Positions 1 to 7,909 of a DNA stretch of 64,000 bases are shown piece after piece. Under the pieces are notes generated by a model, which worked only from the letters and a program-made list of their open reading frames with translations, was not told where the DNA came from and did not search any database. This stretch comes from Streptomyces curacoi (GTDB lineage: Bacteria > Actinomycetota > Actinomycetes > Streptomycetales > Streptomycetaceae). The position numbers were made by a program, and so were the translations under genes. Position 1 is the stretch's first letter. Each line of letters opens with the position of its first letter. The stretch is from contig NZ_KQ947987.1 in NCBI RefSeq assembly GCF_001513975.1, positions 124,001 to 188,000 on the forward strand, in the 5' to 3' direction.

Positions 1-342
1 CGCTTCGCGGCGGAGGGCCCCACCGCCGAGGAGATGGAGCGCGCGCAGGCCCAGCTGGAGCGCGAGTGGCTGGACCGGCTCGGCACGGTCGCCGGCCGCG
101 CCGACGAACTGTGCCGCTACGCCGTCCTGTTCGGCGACCCCCAGCTCGCGTTCACCGCCGTCCAGCGCGTCCTCGACGTCACCGCCGAGGAGGTCCAGGC
201 GGTCGCCAAGTCCCGTCTGCGCCCCGACAACCGCGCGGTGCTCGTGTACGAGCCGGTCGCCGGCGAGGCCGACGATCCGGCAGCCGCCGAGGGCGCCGCA
301 CCCGCCGAGACCACCGACGAGAACGAGGAGTCGGCGCAGTGA
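1..342 (+). CDS. M16 family zinc metallopeptidase subunit, C-terminal part (5' end outside window)
   Basis: The frame is open from base 1 and ends in TGA at 340-342, so only the last 113 residues are visible. They match the C-terminal part of M16 (pitrilysin/processing-peptidase) proteins: a run starting RFAAEGPTAEEMERAQAQ, where later helices pack the second M16 half, then an acidic Ala/Glu tail. The following gene is a second M16 subunit starting inside this stop codon. It lacks the catalytic zinc motif, so this upstream partner is expected to carry HxxEH, but that part lies outside the window. Family assignment rests on context plus the short C-terminal similarity. Confidence 0.8.
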   Translation, partial: RFAAEGPTAEEMERAQAQLEREWLDRLGTVAGRADELCRYAVLFGDPQLAFTAVQRVLDVTAEEVQAVAKSRLRPDNRAVLVYEPVAGEADDPAAAEGAAPAETTDENEESAQ

Positions 343-1727
343 CCGAGCTCGCCAGCATGGAGTTCCACCCGCAGCCCCAGGCCGGCGAGGCCCGGCCCTG
401 GGCGTTCCCGGCACCCGAGCGCGGCAAGCTGGACAACGGCCTGACGGTCCTGCGCTGCCACCGCCCCGGCCAGCAGGTCGTCGCCGTCGAGGTGCTCCTG
501 GACACGCCCCTGGACGCCGAGCCGAAGGGCCTCGACGGCATCGCCACGATCATGGCGCGCGCCCTGTCCGAGGGCACCGACAAGCACACCGCCGAGGAGT
601 TCGCCGCCGAACTGGAGCGCTGCGGCGCCACGCTCGACGCGTACGCCGACCACCCCGGTGTGCGCGTCAGCCTCGAAGTGCCCGTCTCCCGCCTGCCCAA
701 GGCGCTGGGCCTGCTCGCCGACGCCCTCAGGGCGCCCGCGTTCGACGACGCCGAGGTCGAGCGCCTGGTCCACAACCGGCTCGACGAGATCCCGCACGAG
801 CTGGCCAACCCCTCGCGCCGTGCCGCCAAGGAGCTCTCCAAGGAGCTGTTCCCGGCGACCTCGCGCATGTCCCGCCCGCGCCAGGGCACCGAGGACACGG
901 TCGCCGGCATCGACTCCGCGGCCGTACGCGCCTTCTACGAGCGGCATGTGCGCCCCGCCACCTCCACCGCCGTGGTCGTCGGCGACCTCACCGGCGTCGA
1001 CCTGGACGCCCTGCTCGGCGACACCCTCGGCGCCTGGACCGGCTCCGCGGCCGAGCCCCGGCCGGTCCCGCCGGTGACCGCCGACGACACCGGCCGCGTC
1101 GTCATCGTGGACCGCCCCGGGGCCGTCCAGACCCAGCTGCTGATCGGCCGCCTCGGCCCCGACCGGCACGACCGCGTGTGGCCCGCGCAGGTGCTCGGCA
1201 CGTACTGCCTGGGCGGCACCCTCACCTCCCGCCTGGACAAGGTCCTGCGCGAGGAGAAGGGCTACACCTACGGCGTGCGCGCCTTCGCGCAGGTCCTGCG
1301 CTCGGCCCCGGACGGCACGGGCGCGGCGATGCTCGCCATCAGCGGCTCCGTCGACACCCCGAACACCGGCCCGGCGCTGGACGACCTCTGGAAGGTTCTG
1401 CGCGGGGTCGCCGCCGAGGGGCTCACCGACGCCGAGCGGGACTTCGCCGTGCAGAACCTCGTCGGGGTGGCACCGCTGAAGTACGAGACCGCCGCGGCCG
1501 TGGCGAGCACCCTGGCCGACCAGGTCGAGCAGCATCTGCCCGACGACTACCAGGCGACGCTGTACCAGCAGCTCGCCGCGACCGGCACCGTCGAGGCCAC
1601 CGCGGCGGCCGTGAGCGCCTTCCCGGTGGACCGCCTGGTGACGATCCTCGTCGGCGACGCGTCGGCGATCCGGAAGCCCGTCGAGGCCCTCGGTATCGGC
1701 GAAGTCACCGTGGTGGCAGCCGAGTAG
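339..1727 (+). CDS. M16 family peptidase-like protein, non-catalytic partner subunit
   Basis: 462 residues. The GTG at 339 overlaps the upstream TGA, which indicates translational coupling; the open frame further upstream only shadows the first gene. Two M16 halves are visible. Where catalytic members have HxxEH, this protein reads GLDGIATIMARALSEGT (about residues 64-80), with no zinc ligands. The second half keeps LREEKGYTYGVRA (about 304-316), containing the Arg/Tyr substrate-binding pair. This is the pattern of a partner subunit in heterodimeric M16 enzymes, like the alpha subunit of mitochondrial processing peptidase. Likely role: cytoplasmic or secreted peptide processing together with the upstream subunit. 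The gene is followed by a strong terminator. Confidence 0.88.
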   Translation: MTELASMEFHPQPQAGEARPWAFPAPERGKLDNGLTVLRCHRPGQQVVAVEVLLDTPLDAEPKGLDGIATIMARALSEGTDKHTAEEFAAELERCGATLDAYADHPGVRVSLEVPVSRLPKALGLLADALRAPAFDDAEVERLVHNRLDEIPHELANPSRRAAKELSKELFPATSRMSRPRQGTEDTVAGIDSAAVRAFYERHVRPATSTAVVVGDLTGVDLDALLGDTLGAWTGSAAEPRPVPPVTADDTGRVVIVDRPGAVQTQLLIGRLGPDRHDRVWPAQVLGTYCLGGTLTSRLDKVLREEKGYTYGVRAFAQVLRSAPDGTGAAMLAISGSVDTPNTGPALDDLWKVLRGVAAEGLTDAERDFAVQNLVGVAPLKYETAAAVASTLADQVEQHLPDDYQATLYQQLAATGTVEATAAAVSAFPVDRLVTILVGDASAIRKPVEALGIGEVTVVAAE

Positions 1728-1754
1728 AAGGCCGTACCGCGGCACGCGCGCGCA

Positions 1755-1793
1755 GGGGCCCTGGTGACGACAGAGTCACCAGGGCCCCCTTTA
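1755..1793 (+). terminator. Rho-independent terminator after the M16 pair
   Basis: A perfect 14-bp stem, GGGGCCCTGGTGAC (1755-1768) with GTCACCAGGGCCCC (1775-1788), closes a 6-nt loop and is followed by CTTT. It lies 28 bases after the M16 stop codon. Confidence 0.85.
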
Positions 1794-1939
1794 TGTCCGA
1801 ATTGAGGGAGAGGTTACCTGTCTGCCCTGTGGGATGCGCTACAAAAGCCGTGACGCGTTTGGGGATTGAAAGTGGCCCCGTTTAGCGTCTTCCGGGCTGT
1901 CCGTCAGGCAGTGCGCCGCGCCCGCGGCACCGGACAGCC

Positions 1940-2098
1940 ATCGCCGAGTCCCCGTACGGCGCGAGCCAGGGGAGCCGGGGACCCACACCAAGTCCCTGGG
2001 GTGAATCGGACGCCCGCGCGTGCAAGCGAGGGGGTCCGTAGGAGACCTTCCTGCTCCGAACCCGTCAGCTAACCCGGTAGGCGAGAGGGAAGGAAAGG
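1940..2098 (+). promoter_or_regulatory. ydaO/yuaA-type c-di-AMP riboswitch
   Basis: The leader of the M23 peptidase gene carries the conserved blocks I know from actinobacterial ydaO riboswitches: CGCCGAGTCCCCGTA near 1942, GAGCCAGGGGAGCCGGGGAC near 1962, TGGGGTGAATC near 2000, TAGGAGACCTTCCTGCTCCG near 2039, AACCCGTCAGCTAACCCGGT near 2057, then GCGAGAGGGAAGGAAAGGA just before the gene. In actinobacteria this element controls cell-wall hydrolase genes such as rpfA, turning expression off when c-di-AMP is high. Boundaries are approximate. Confidence 0.9.
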
Positions 2099-2110
2099 AC
2101 CAGCCACTAC

Positions 2111-2896
2111 ATGGCGTTCACCTGCGCCACCGGGAAGAAGCGCCCCACCGGGAAGCACCGTCGTCCCGGCCGCTTCGAGCGCACCACCGCCCGCGCGGCG
2201 GGCGTCGCCGCTCTCACCGCCACCGGCGTCATGGGCACCCTGGCAGCCCCGGCGCTCGCCGCCGAACCCGCTGCCGAGCAGACCGGCCTCATCCCCGTCA
2301 TCGCCGCCGGCGACTCGATCGCCGAGCAGATCGACGCCCAGGCGGCCGCGCAGGAGCAGGCCGCCAAGGAGGCGGAGGCCAGGAGGAAGGCCGCCGAGGA
2401 GGCCGCGCGCAAGCGTGCGGCCGAGAAGGCCGAGAAGGAGCGCGAGGCCAAGGAGCGCGCCGCCCGCGAGGCCGAGCGCAAGCGCCTGATGTCCTACGTC
2501 GCCCCGATATCCGGCTCGTACGTCTCCACCGGCTACAAGGCCGGCGGCGCCGTCTGGTCCTCCGGCAGCCACACGGGCGTCGACTTCCATGCCGCCAGCG
2601 GCACCTCCGTCCACGCGGTCGGCGCCGGCACCGTCGTGGAAGCCGGCTGGGGCGGGGCGTACGGCAATCAAGTCGTGATCAAGTTGAACGACGGCACGTA
2701 CACCCAGTACGGCCACCTGTCGTCCATCGGCGTCTCGGTGGGCCAGACCGTCACCCCCGGCCAGCAGATCGGCCTCTCCGGCGCCACCGGCAACGTCACC
2801 GGACCGCATCTGCACTTCGAGGTCCGCACGACCGCGGAGTACGGCTCCGACATCGACCCCGTCGCCTACCTCCGCTCGCACGGCGTGAACGTCTGA
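2111..2896 (+). CDS. Secreted M23 family metallopeptidase (LytM-type cell-wall endopeptidase)
   Basis: 261 residues. A long signal peptide ends around ALAPALAA (about residue 47), then a charged Ala/Glu/Lys coiled coil spans about 75-125, then an M23 domain spans about 130-250. Zinc ligands appear in the HTGVDF motif and in the HLHFE motif of GPHLHFE. Such enzymes cut peptide cross-links of peptidoglycan. The ATG follows AAGGAAAGGA. The gene is monocistronic, with a c-di-AMP riboswitch in front and a terminator behind, so production is expected to fall when c-di-AMP rises. The coiled coil may mediate multimerisation or contact with a partner, as in LytM regulators; both zinc-ligand motifs are intact, so catalytic activity is likely. 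Confidence 0.93.
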   Translation: MAFTCATGKKRPTGKHRRPGRFERTTARAAGVAALTATGVMGTLAAPALAAEPAAEQTGLIPVIAAGDSIAEQIDAQAAAQEQAAKEAEARRKAAEEAARKRAAEKAEKEREAKERAAREAERKRLMSYVAPISGSYVSTGYKAGGAVWSSGSHTGVDFHAASGTSVHAVGAGTVVEAGWGGAYGNQVVIKLNDGTYTQYGHLSSIGVSVGQTVTPGQQIGLSGATGNVTGPHLHFEVRTTAEYGSDIDPVAYLRSHGVNV

Positions 2897-2914
2897 CGCC
2901 CGCACCGCACCGAC

Positions 2915-2946
2915 CGAAGCCCCGGCTCGTAGAGCCGGGGCTTTCG
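2915..2946 (+). terminator. Terminator after the M23 peptidase gene
   Basis: Stem AGCCCCGGCTC (2918-2928) pairs with GAGCCGGGGCT (2932-2942) around a 3-nt loop, followed by TTCG. It starts 18 bases after the stop codon. Confidence 0.85.
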
Positions 2947-3096
2947 GCGTTTCAGTCGACCGGTTGACCAAGAGCGGCTGTCCAAAAAATATCCATGGAT
3001 TCCGACCTGCCGTCGGAAATTCCGGCCGGTTGCCATAGAGTCACTGAACACACGTCATTCGTCGACGTTTCACGGGGATTAAGGCGGAGGTCGGTC

Positions 3097-3792
3097 ATGC
3101 GTATTCCGGCGCACTCGGTATGCACGGCGATCCGGGACGACATCGTCGCAGGTGTCTACGAGCGCGGCAGCCGGCTCACCGAGGAACTCCTCGCGCGCCG
3201 CTACGGCGTCTCCCGCGTCCCCGTGCGGGAGGCCCTGCGCACCCTGGAGGCGGAGGGTTTCGTGGTGACCCGGCGGCACGCGGGCGCGTGCGTCGCCGAA
3301 CCGACCGAGCAGGAGGCCGCCGACCTGCTGGAGATGCGCACGCTCCTGGAGCCGCTCGGCGCCTCCCGGGCCGCCCAGCGGCGCACCGAGGCCCACCTGA
3401 AGGTGCTGCGCGGCCTCGTCCGGCTGGGCCAGGAGCGGGCCAGGCGGGGCAACAGCGACGACCTGCGCTCCCTGGGCGGCTGGTTCCACGAGACGCTCGC
3501 CCAGGCCTCCGGCAGCCCCGCCCTGTCCTCGATGCTCACCCAGCTGCGCCACAAGATCGCCTGGATGTACGCCGTGGAGTCGCCGGCCGACCCCGTGGAG
3601 TCCTGGACCGAGCACGGCGCGATCGTCGACGCCGTGGCGCGCGGCGACGGCGAGCGCGCGCGGGCGATCACGACCCTGCACACCGAGCGCTCGCTCCCCG
3701 CGCACCGGCTGCGGTTCGGCTCCGGACAGGATCGCGCGGAGCGTGTGAGGAATTCGCAACATGCCGTAAACATGCCGAGCCTGCGACATTAA
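3097..3792 (+). CDS. GntR-family transcriptional regulator, FCD type
   Basis: 231 residues. ATG at 3097 has GGAGG six bases upstream; the in-frame extension to 2995 has no ribosome site. The N-terminal winged helix is at about 10-70 (YGVSRVPVREALRTLEAEGF is the recognition helix region). The C-terminal half is the all-helical FCD ligand-binding domain (about 76-205), with the His/Asp-rich pattern of metal or carboxylate binding (WFHETL, EHGAIVDAVARGD). FCD regulators usually sense organic acids or amino acids. The gene stands alone and converges on ptsH; no target is evident here. It is not DasR, which has a UTRA domain. Confidence 0.88.
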   Translation: MRIPAHSVCTAIRDDIVAGVYERGSRLTEELLARRYGVSRVPVREALRTLEAEGFVVTRRHAGACVAEPTEQEAADLLEMRTLLEPLGASRAAQRRTEAHLKVLRGLVRLGQERARRGNSDDLRSLGGWFHETLAQASGSPALSSMLTQLRHKIAWMYAVESPADPVESWTEHGAIVDAVARGDGERARAITTLHTERSLPAHRLRFGSGQDRAERVRNSQHAVNMPSLRH

Positions 3793-3895
3793 CACGGGCG
3801 CCGTATACAAAGAGCAGATATTCGGTGGCCGGGAATTTCCGCTGCCCTTTTTCAGGTCTGCCGAGAATTCAAGTGGTCGCCCGTCCGAAAACAGC

Positions 3896-3930
3896 GAAGC
3901 CGCGTCGACCGAAAAGGCCGACGCGGCTTC
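3896..3930. terminator. Bidirectional terminator between the GntR gene and ptsH
   Basis: Stem GAAGCCGCGTCG (3896-3907) pairs with CGACGCGGCTTC (3919-3930) around an 11-nt loop containing GAAAA. It serves two convergent genes; on the minus strand it sits 32 bases after the ptsH stop. Confidence 0.75.
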
Positions 3931-3961
3931 ACCGTTTGCCGCGGAGATCCGCGCAGGTCGT

Positions 3962-4243
3962 TCAGACCGTCTCGGGCAGCTCCTCAAGGCCCTCGGAGAC
4001 CAGCTTCGCCAGACGGTCGAGGGCGGCGTCCGCACCCTCGGCGTCGGAGGCGAGGACGATCTCCTCGCCGCCCTGGGCGCCCAGGCCCAGGACGGCCAGC
4101 ATGGAGGCCGCGTTGACGGGGTTGCCGTCAGCCTTGGCGATCGTCACCGGGATACCTGCGGCCGTGGCGGCCCGGACGAAGATGGAAGCGGGGCGGGCGT
4201 GAAGGCCCTCGGCCCAGCCGACGTTGACGCGGCGCTCAGCCAT
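3962..4243 (-). CDS. ptsH: HPr, phosphocarrier protein of the PTS
   Basis: 93 residues, full HPr length. The active-site motif GLHARPAS places the phosphorylated histidine at His15. VNAASMLAVLGL places Ser47 at the position of the regulatory serine of Bacillus HPr; HPr kinase is not expected in Streptomyces. HPr passes phosphate from enzyme I to EIIA components, chiefly for N-acetylglucosamine and fructose uptake in streptomycetes. GAAGGG lies 10 bases before ATG. A DasR-like operator sits 25-40 bases upstream, over the presumed -10 region, so GlcNAc-responsive repression is likely. Confidence 0.96.
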   Translation of the reverse strand: MAERRVNVGWAEGLHARPASIFVRAATAAGIPVTIAKADGNPVNAASMLAVLGLGAQGGEEIVLASDAEGADAALDRLAKLVSEGLEELPETV

Positions 4244-4267
4244 GTGTTGCTGCCCTTCGGTGTTCAG

Positions 4268-4283
4268 GGTTGTCTAGACCAGT
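4268..4283. promoter_or_regulatory. Probable DasR operator (dre) in the ptsH promoter
   Basis: GGTTGTCTAGACCAGT matches the dre consensus ACTGGTCTAGACCAGT at 13 of 16 positions; the half proximal to pat is perfect (TAGACCAGT). On the ptsH strand, TAGACA in this site sits 17 bases after TTCACG and could be the -10 box, so a bound repressor would block the promoter. DasR control of ptsH is established in S. coelicolor. Confidence 0.75.
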
Positions 4284-4307
4284 TTCCCACACGCGTGAAG
4301 CATGCCG

Positions 4308-4328
4308 GGAGGGACAAAACGTCCCTCC
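4308..4328. repeat. Perfect inverted repeat between divergent ptsH and pat-like genes
   Basis: GGAGGGAC (4308-4315) and GTCCCTCC (4321-4328) flank AAAAC. There is no T-run and no gene ends here, so it is more likely an operator or leader hairpin than a terminator. Confidence 0.55.
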
Positions 4329-4408
4329 TCAGGTGACCGTCGGGTCGCGGCCTCGACCCGACATACGTCCTCCACAGACTGCCCCGCGCCGTTGTCGGAC
4401 GCGAGCCG

Positions 4409-4414
4409 TACTCT
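4409..4414 (+). promoter_or_regulatory. Candidate -10 box (TACTCT) for a leaderless transcript
   Basis: TACTCT lies 7 bases before the ATG at 4422 and there is no ribosome site, the layout of leaderless Streptomyces genes. No convincing -35 is visible. Confidence 0.4.
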
Positions 4415-4421
4415 GGGGCCC

Positions 4422-7268
4422 ATGCAGACCTCGTCGGACCGGCACGAGTACCCCGCCCACTGGGAAGCCGACGTGGTGCTGCGCGACGGCGGCACCGCAC
4501 GCATCCGCCCCATCACCGTTGATGACGCCGAGCGCCTGGTCAGCTTCTACGAGCAGGTGTCGGACGAGTCGAAGTACTACCGCTTCTTCGCGCCCTACCC
4601 GCGTCTGTCCGCGAAGGACGTCCACCGCTTCACGCACCACGACTTTGTGGACCGGGTGGGACTCGCGGCCACGGTGGGCGGCGAGTTCATCGCAACCGTA
4701 CGCTACGACCGAATCGGCGCCGACGGAATGCCCGCGTCGGCACCCGCCGACGAGGCCGAGGTCGCCTTCCTCGTCCAGGACGCCCACCAGGGCCGCGGCG
4801 TCGCCTCCGCGCTCCTGGAGCACATCGCCGCCGTCGCGCGCGAGCGCGGCATCCGGCGCTTCGCCGCCGAGGTGCTGCCCGCCAACACCAAGATGATCAA
4901 GGTGTTCACGGACGCCGGGTACACCCAGAAGCGCAGCTTCGAGGACGGCGTCGTACGCCTGGAGTTCGACCTGGAGCCGACCGACCGCTCGCTCGCCGTG
5001 CAGTACGCGCGCGAGCAGCGCGCCGAGGCGCGGTCCGTGCAGCGGCTTCTGGTGCCCGGCTCCGTCGCCGTCATCGGCACCGGCCGCAGCCCCGGCGGGG
5101 TGGGCCGCGGCGTCCTGGGCAACATCAGGGACGCCGGGTTCACCGGGCGGCTGTATGCCGTGAACAGGGCCTTCCCGGACGATCTCAAGGAGCTCGACGG
5201 AGTGCCGGCGCACCGCTCCGTGCGGGACATCGACGGGCCGGTCGACCTCGCGGTGGTCGCCGTGCCGGCCGCGTACGTCCCCGAGGTGGTCGCCGAGTGC
5301 GGCGAGCACGGTGTGCAGGGGCTGGTCGTGCTCTCCGCCGGGTACGCCGAGAGCGGGCCCGACGGGCGCGAGCGACAGCGGGCACTCGTACGGCAGGCGC
5401 GCGCGTACGGCATGCGCATCATCGGCCCGAACGCCTTCGGGATCATCAACACGAGTGCGAGCGTTCGCCTGAACGCCTCACTGGCGCCCGAGATGCCCCG
5501 CCCGGGCCGGATCGGCCTGTTCGCGCAGTCCGGCGCCATCGGCATCGCGCTCTTGTCCCGGCTGCACCGGCGGGGCGGCGGGGTCACCGGGGTCACGGGC
5601 GTGTCGACCTTCGTCTCGTCCGGCAACCGCGCCGACGTCTCCGGCAACGACGTCCTTCAGTACTGGTACGACGACCCGGACACCGATGTCGTACTGATGT
5701 ATCTGGAGTCCATCGGCAACCCGCGCAAGTTCACCCGGCTCGCGCGGCGCACGGCGGCGGCGAAGCCGTTGGTCGTGGTGCAGGGCGCGCGGCACGGCGG
5801 CGCGGCGCCCCAGGGGCACGCGGTACGGGCCACACGGCTGCCGCACGCCACGGTGTCCGCGCTGCTGCGGCAGGCCGGGGTGATCCGGGTGGACACGATC
5901 ACCGAGCTGGTGGACGCGGGGCTGCTGCTCGCGCGTCAGCCGCTGCCGGCCGGCCCGCGGGTGGCGATCCTGGGGAACTCCGAGTCGCTGGGGTTGCTGA
6001 CGTACGACGCCTGCCTCTCCGAGGGGCTGCGGCCGTTGCCGCCGCTGGATCTGACGACGGGGGCGTCGGCGGCGGACTTCCACGCGGCGTTGTCGCGCGC
6101 GCTGGCCGACGAGACGTGCGACGCGGTGGTCGTCACGGCGATACCGGCGATCGGGGACGCCTCGACCGGCGACGCCGAGCTGGCGCAGGCCCTGAGGTCG
6201 GCGGCCGAGCGGGTGCCCGGGAAGCCGGTGCTGGTGGTGCACGTCGAGCTCGGAGGGCTCGCGGAGGCGCTGTCGGCCGCGGCGAGCACGGCACCACAGG
6301 CGGTCACGACGGCGCCCGGCCTCGCGAGCCGCGCCCACCCGTTCCGCCCCCTGGACTTCCCGGCCGACCCGCAGCCCGGACAGCCGGACCCCGCAGAGGA
6401 CGCCCCCCGCCTCATCCCGGCCTACCCCGCCGCCGAGCGCGCCGTCCGCGCCCTCGCCGAAGCCGTGAACTACTCCCAGTGGCGCCGCGAGGCAGCCGAC
6501 CCCGGCAAGGTGCCCGAGTACGAGGACATCGACGAGAGGGGGGCCGCCCGGCTGATCGACGGGCTGCTCGCGCGCGGGCAGGGGCTCACGCTCGGCACGG
6601 ACGAGACCTGCGACCTGCTCGGGAAGTACGGCATCCAGGTGCACCGCGCCCTGCACGCGCCCACCCCCGACGCCGCCGCCGACGCCGCCCGCGCCCTCGG
6701 CTACCCGGTCGCCCTCAAGGCCACCGCCCCCCACCTGCGGCACCGCGCCGACCTCGGCGGGGTACGCCTCGATCTCGCGGACGAGGAGCAACTGCGCCGG
6801 GCGTACGCCGAGTTGACCGACCTGTTCGGCAAGCCGGAGGAGCTGCGGCCGGTCGTGCAGGGCATGGCACCGCGCGGCGTCGACACCGTCGTACGGGCCG
6901 TGATCGACCCGGCGGCCGGCGCCGTGCTGTCCTTCGGGCTGGCCGGAGCCGCCTCGCAGCTGCTCGGGGACATGGCGCACCGGCTGATCCCGGTCACCGA
7001 CCGCGAGGCGACCTCGATCGTCCGCTCGATCCGGACGGCGCCGCTCCTCTTCGGCTGGCGCGGCTCCGCACCCGTCGACACCCCTGCCCTGGAGGAGCTG
7101 CTGCTGCGGATGTCGCGGCTGGTCGACGACCACCCGGAGGTCGTCGCGGTCACCCTGGAGCCGGTCGTCGTCGCCACCCACGGCCTGAGCGTGCTCGGCG
7201 CCTCCGTACGCCTCGCCCCGCCCCCCGCCCGCGACGACCTCGGCCCCCGGACCCTGCCGACGTACTGA
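4422..7268 (+). CDS. Pat-like protein acetyltransferase: N-terminal GNAT fused to ADP-forming acyl-CoA synthetase-type domains
   Basis: 948 residues. GNAT domain about 20-190, with the acetyl-CoA loop QGRGVASALLEHI (about 122-134). It is followed by a Rossmann CoA-binding domain starting PGSVAVIGTGRS (about 211), ligase-CoA domains, and a C-terminal ATP-grasp (about 700-940). Proteins of this type acetylate lysines of acyl-CoA synthetases; S. lividans PatA is the known example, with the same GNAT-first order as far as I recall. The ligase histidine motif of active enzymes (SHTGALAG) is degraded to GHAVRATRLP near residue 466, so the synthetase part is probably a sensor rather than an enzyme. 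The ATG has no ribosome site and is probably leaderless. Confidence 0.9.
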   Translation: MQTSSDRHEYPAHWEADVVLRDGGTARIRPITVDDAERLVSFYEQVSDESKYYRFFAPYPRLSAKDVHRFTHHDFVDRVGLAATVGGEFIATVRYDRIGADGMPASAPADEAEVAFLVQDAHQGRGVASALLEHIAAVARERGIRRFAAEVLPANTKMIKVFTDAGYTQKRSFEDGVVRLEFDLEPTDRSLAVQYAREQRAEARSVQRLLVPGSVAVIGTGRSPGGVGRGVLGNIRDAGFTGRLYAVNRAFPDDLKELDGVPAHRSVRDIDGPVDLAVVAVPAAYVPEVVAECGEHGVQGLVVLSAGYAESGPDGRERQRALVRQARAYGMRIIGPNAFGIINTSASVRLNASLAPEMPRPGRIGLFAQSGAIGIALLSRLHRRGGGVTGVTGVSTFVSSGNRADVSGNDVLQYWYDDPDTDVVLMYLESIGNPRKFTRLARRTAAAKPLVVVQGARHGGAAPQGHAVRATRLPHATVSALLRQAGVIRVDTITELVDAGLLLARQPLPAGPRVAILGNSESLGLLTYDACLSEGLRPLPPLDLTTGASAADFHAALSRALADETCDAVVVTAIPAIGDASTGDAELAQALRSAAERVPGKPVLVVHVELGGLAEALSAAASTAPQAVTTAPGLASRAHPFRPLDFPADPQPGQPDPAEDAPRLIPAYPAAERAVRALAEAVNYSQWRREAADPGKVPEYEDIDERGAARLIDGLLARGQGLTLGTDETCDLLGKYGIQVHRALHAPTPDAAADAARALGYPVALKATAPHLRHRADLGGVRLDLADEEQLRRAYAELTDLFGKPEELRPVVQGMAPRGVDTVVRAVIDPAAGAVLSFGLAGAASQLLGDMAHRLIPVTDREATSIVRSIRTAPLLFGWRGSAPVDTPALEELLLRMSRLVDDHPEVVAVTLEPVVVATHGLSVLGASVRLAPPPARDDLGPRTLPTY

Positions 7269-7307
7269 GACCGCCGCGAGCGGTGCCTCGCAGTCAGTGG
7301 GCCCCCG

Positions 7308-7313
7308 TAGGAT
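7308..7313 (+). promoter_or_regulatory. Candidate -10 box (TAGGAT) for a leaderless transcript
   Basis: TAGGAT is 7 bases before the ATG at 7321. It could also serve as a weak ribosome site (AGGATGG), so the call is tentative. Confidence 0.4.
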
Positions 7314-7320
7314 GGGCGTC

Positions 7321-7908
7321 ATGGCCAAGACCAGTACGACGACCCAGGGGCTGCGTGCGGCGATCGAACGCAGCGGCTACTACCCGGCCCTCGTGGCCGA
7401 GGCGGTGGAGGCCGCCGTGGGCGGCGAGCCCATCCGGTCGTACCTGGTCCATCAGGAGACGACGTTCGACCAGAACGAGGTGCGACGGCACGTGACCGTG
7501 CTCGTCCTCACCGGCAACCGCTTCATCGTCAGCCACACCGACGAGCAGGCCGCCGACAACACCTCCCCGACGCCGTACGCCACGACGTCCACGGAGTCCG
7601 TGAAGCTCGGCCGGATCTCCTCAGTCGTCGTCAGCCGCGTCGTCGCCAACCCGGAGCAGTACACACCGGGCACCCTGCCCCGCGAGGTCGTGCTGACCAT
7701 CGGCTGGGGCGCCGTCTCCCGCATCGACCTGGAGCCCGCCGCCTGCGGCGACCCCAACTGCGAGGCCGACCACGGCTACACGGGCAACTCCACGGCGGAC
7801 GACCTCAGCCTGCGCGTCAGCGAAGCCGGTGACGGCCCGGAGACGGTGCGCCAGGCGCTCGCCTTCGCGCAGGCCCTCTCCGAGGCGACCGCGGACATCG
7901 CCCCCTGA
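7321..7908 (+). CDS. DUF5998 family protein
   Basis: 195 residues, no signal peptide or membrane segment. I recognise it as the small conserved actinobacterial family named DUF5998; its function is unknown. Visible features are an N-terminal helix (LRAAIERSGYYPALVAEAVEAAVG), a beta-rich middle (RHVTVLVLTGNRFIVSHTDE) and a CGDPNCEADHGYTG segment whose two cysteines, with His and Asp nearby, could bind metal. ATG at 7321 is preferred to the in-frame GTG at 7297 and ATG at 7312 because AGGATGG and a TAGGAT box precede it. The next gene starts 1 base after the stop, so the two are cotranscribed. Confidence 0.8.
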   Translation: MAKTSTTTQGLRAAIERSGYYPALVAEAVEAAVGGEPIRSYLVHQETTFDQNEVRRHVTVLVLTGNRFIVSHTDEQAADNTSPTPYATTSTESVKLGRISSVVVSRVVANPEQYTPGTLPREVVLTIGWGAVSRIDLEPAACGDPNCEADHGYTGNSTADDLSLRVSEAGDGPETVRQALAFAQALSEATADIAP

Positions 7909-7909
7909 G

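Noticed and set aside
66..338. Upstream in-frame extension of the second M16 gene
   Set aside because: It runs antiphase to the first M16 gene, is Arg-rich and unrelated to the family; the conserved region begins after the GTG at 339.
117..1745. Long open frame on the minus strand over the M16 genes
   Set aside because: It is a GC-skew shadow with Gly/Arg/Val-rich composition and no family match; many such shadows occur opposite high-GC genes.
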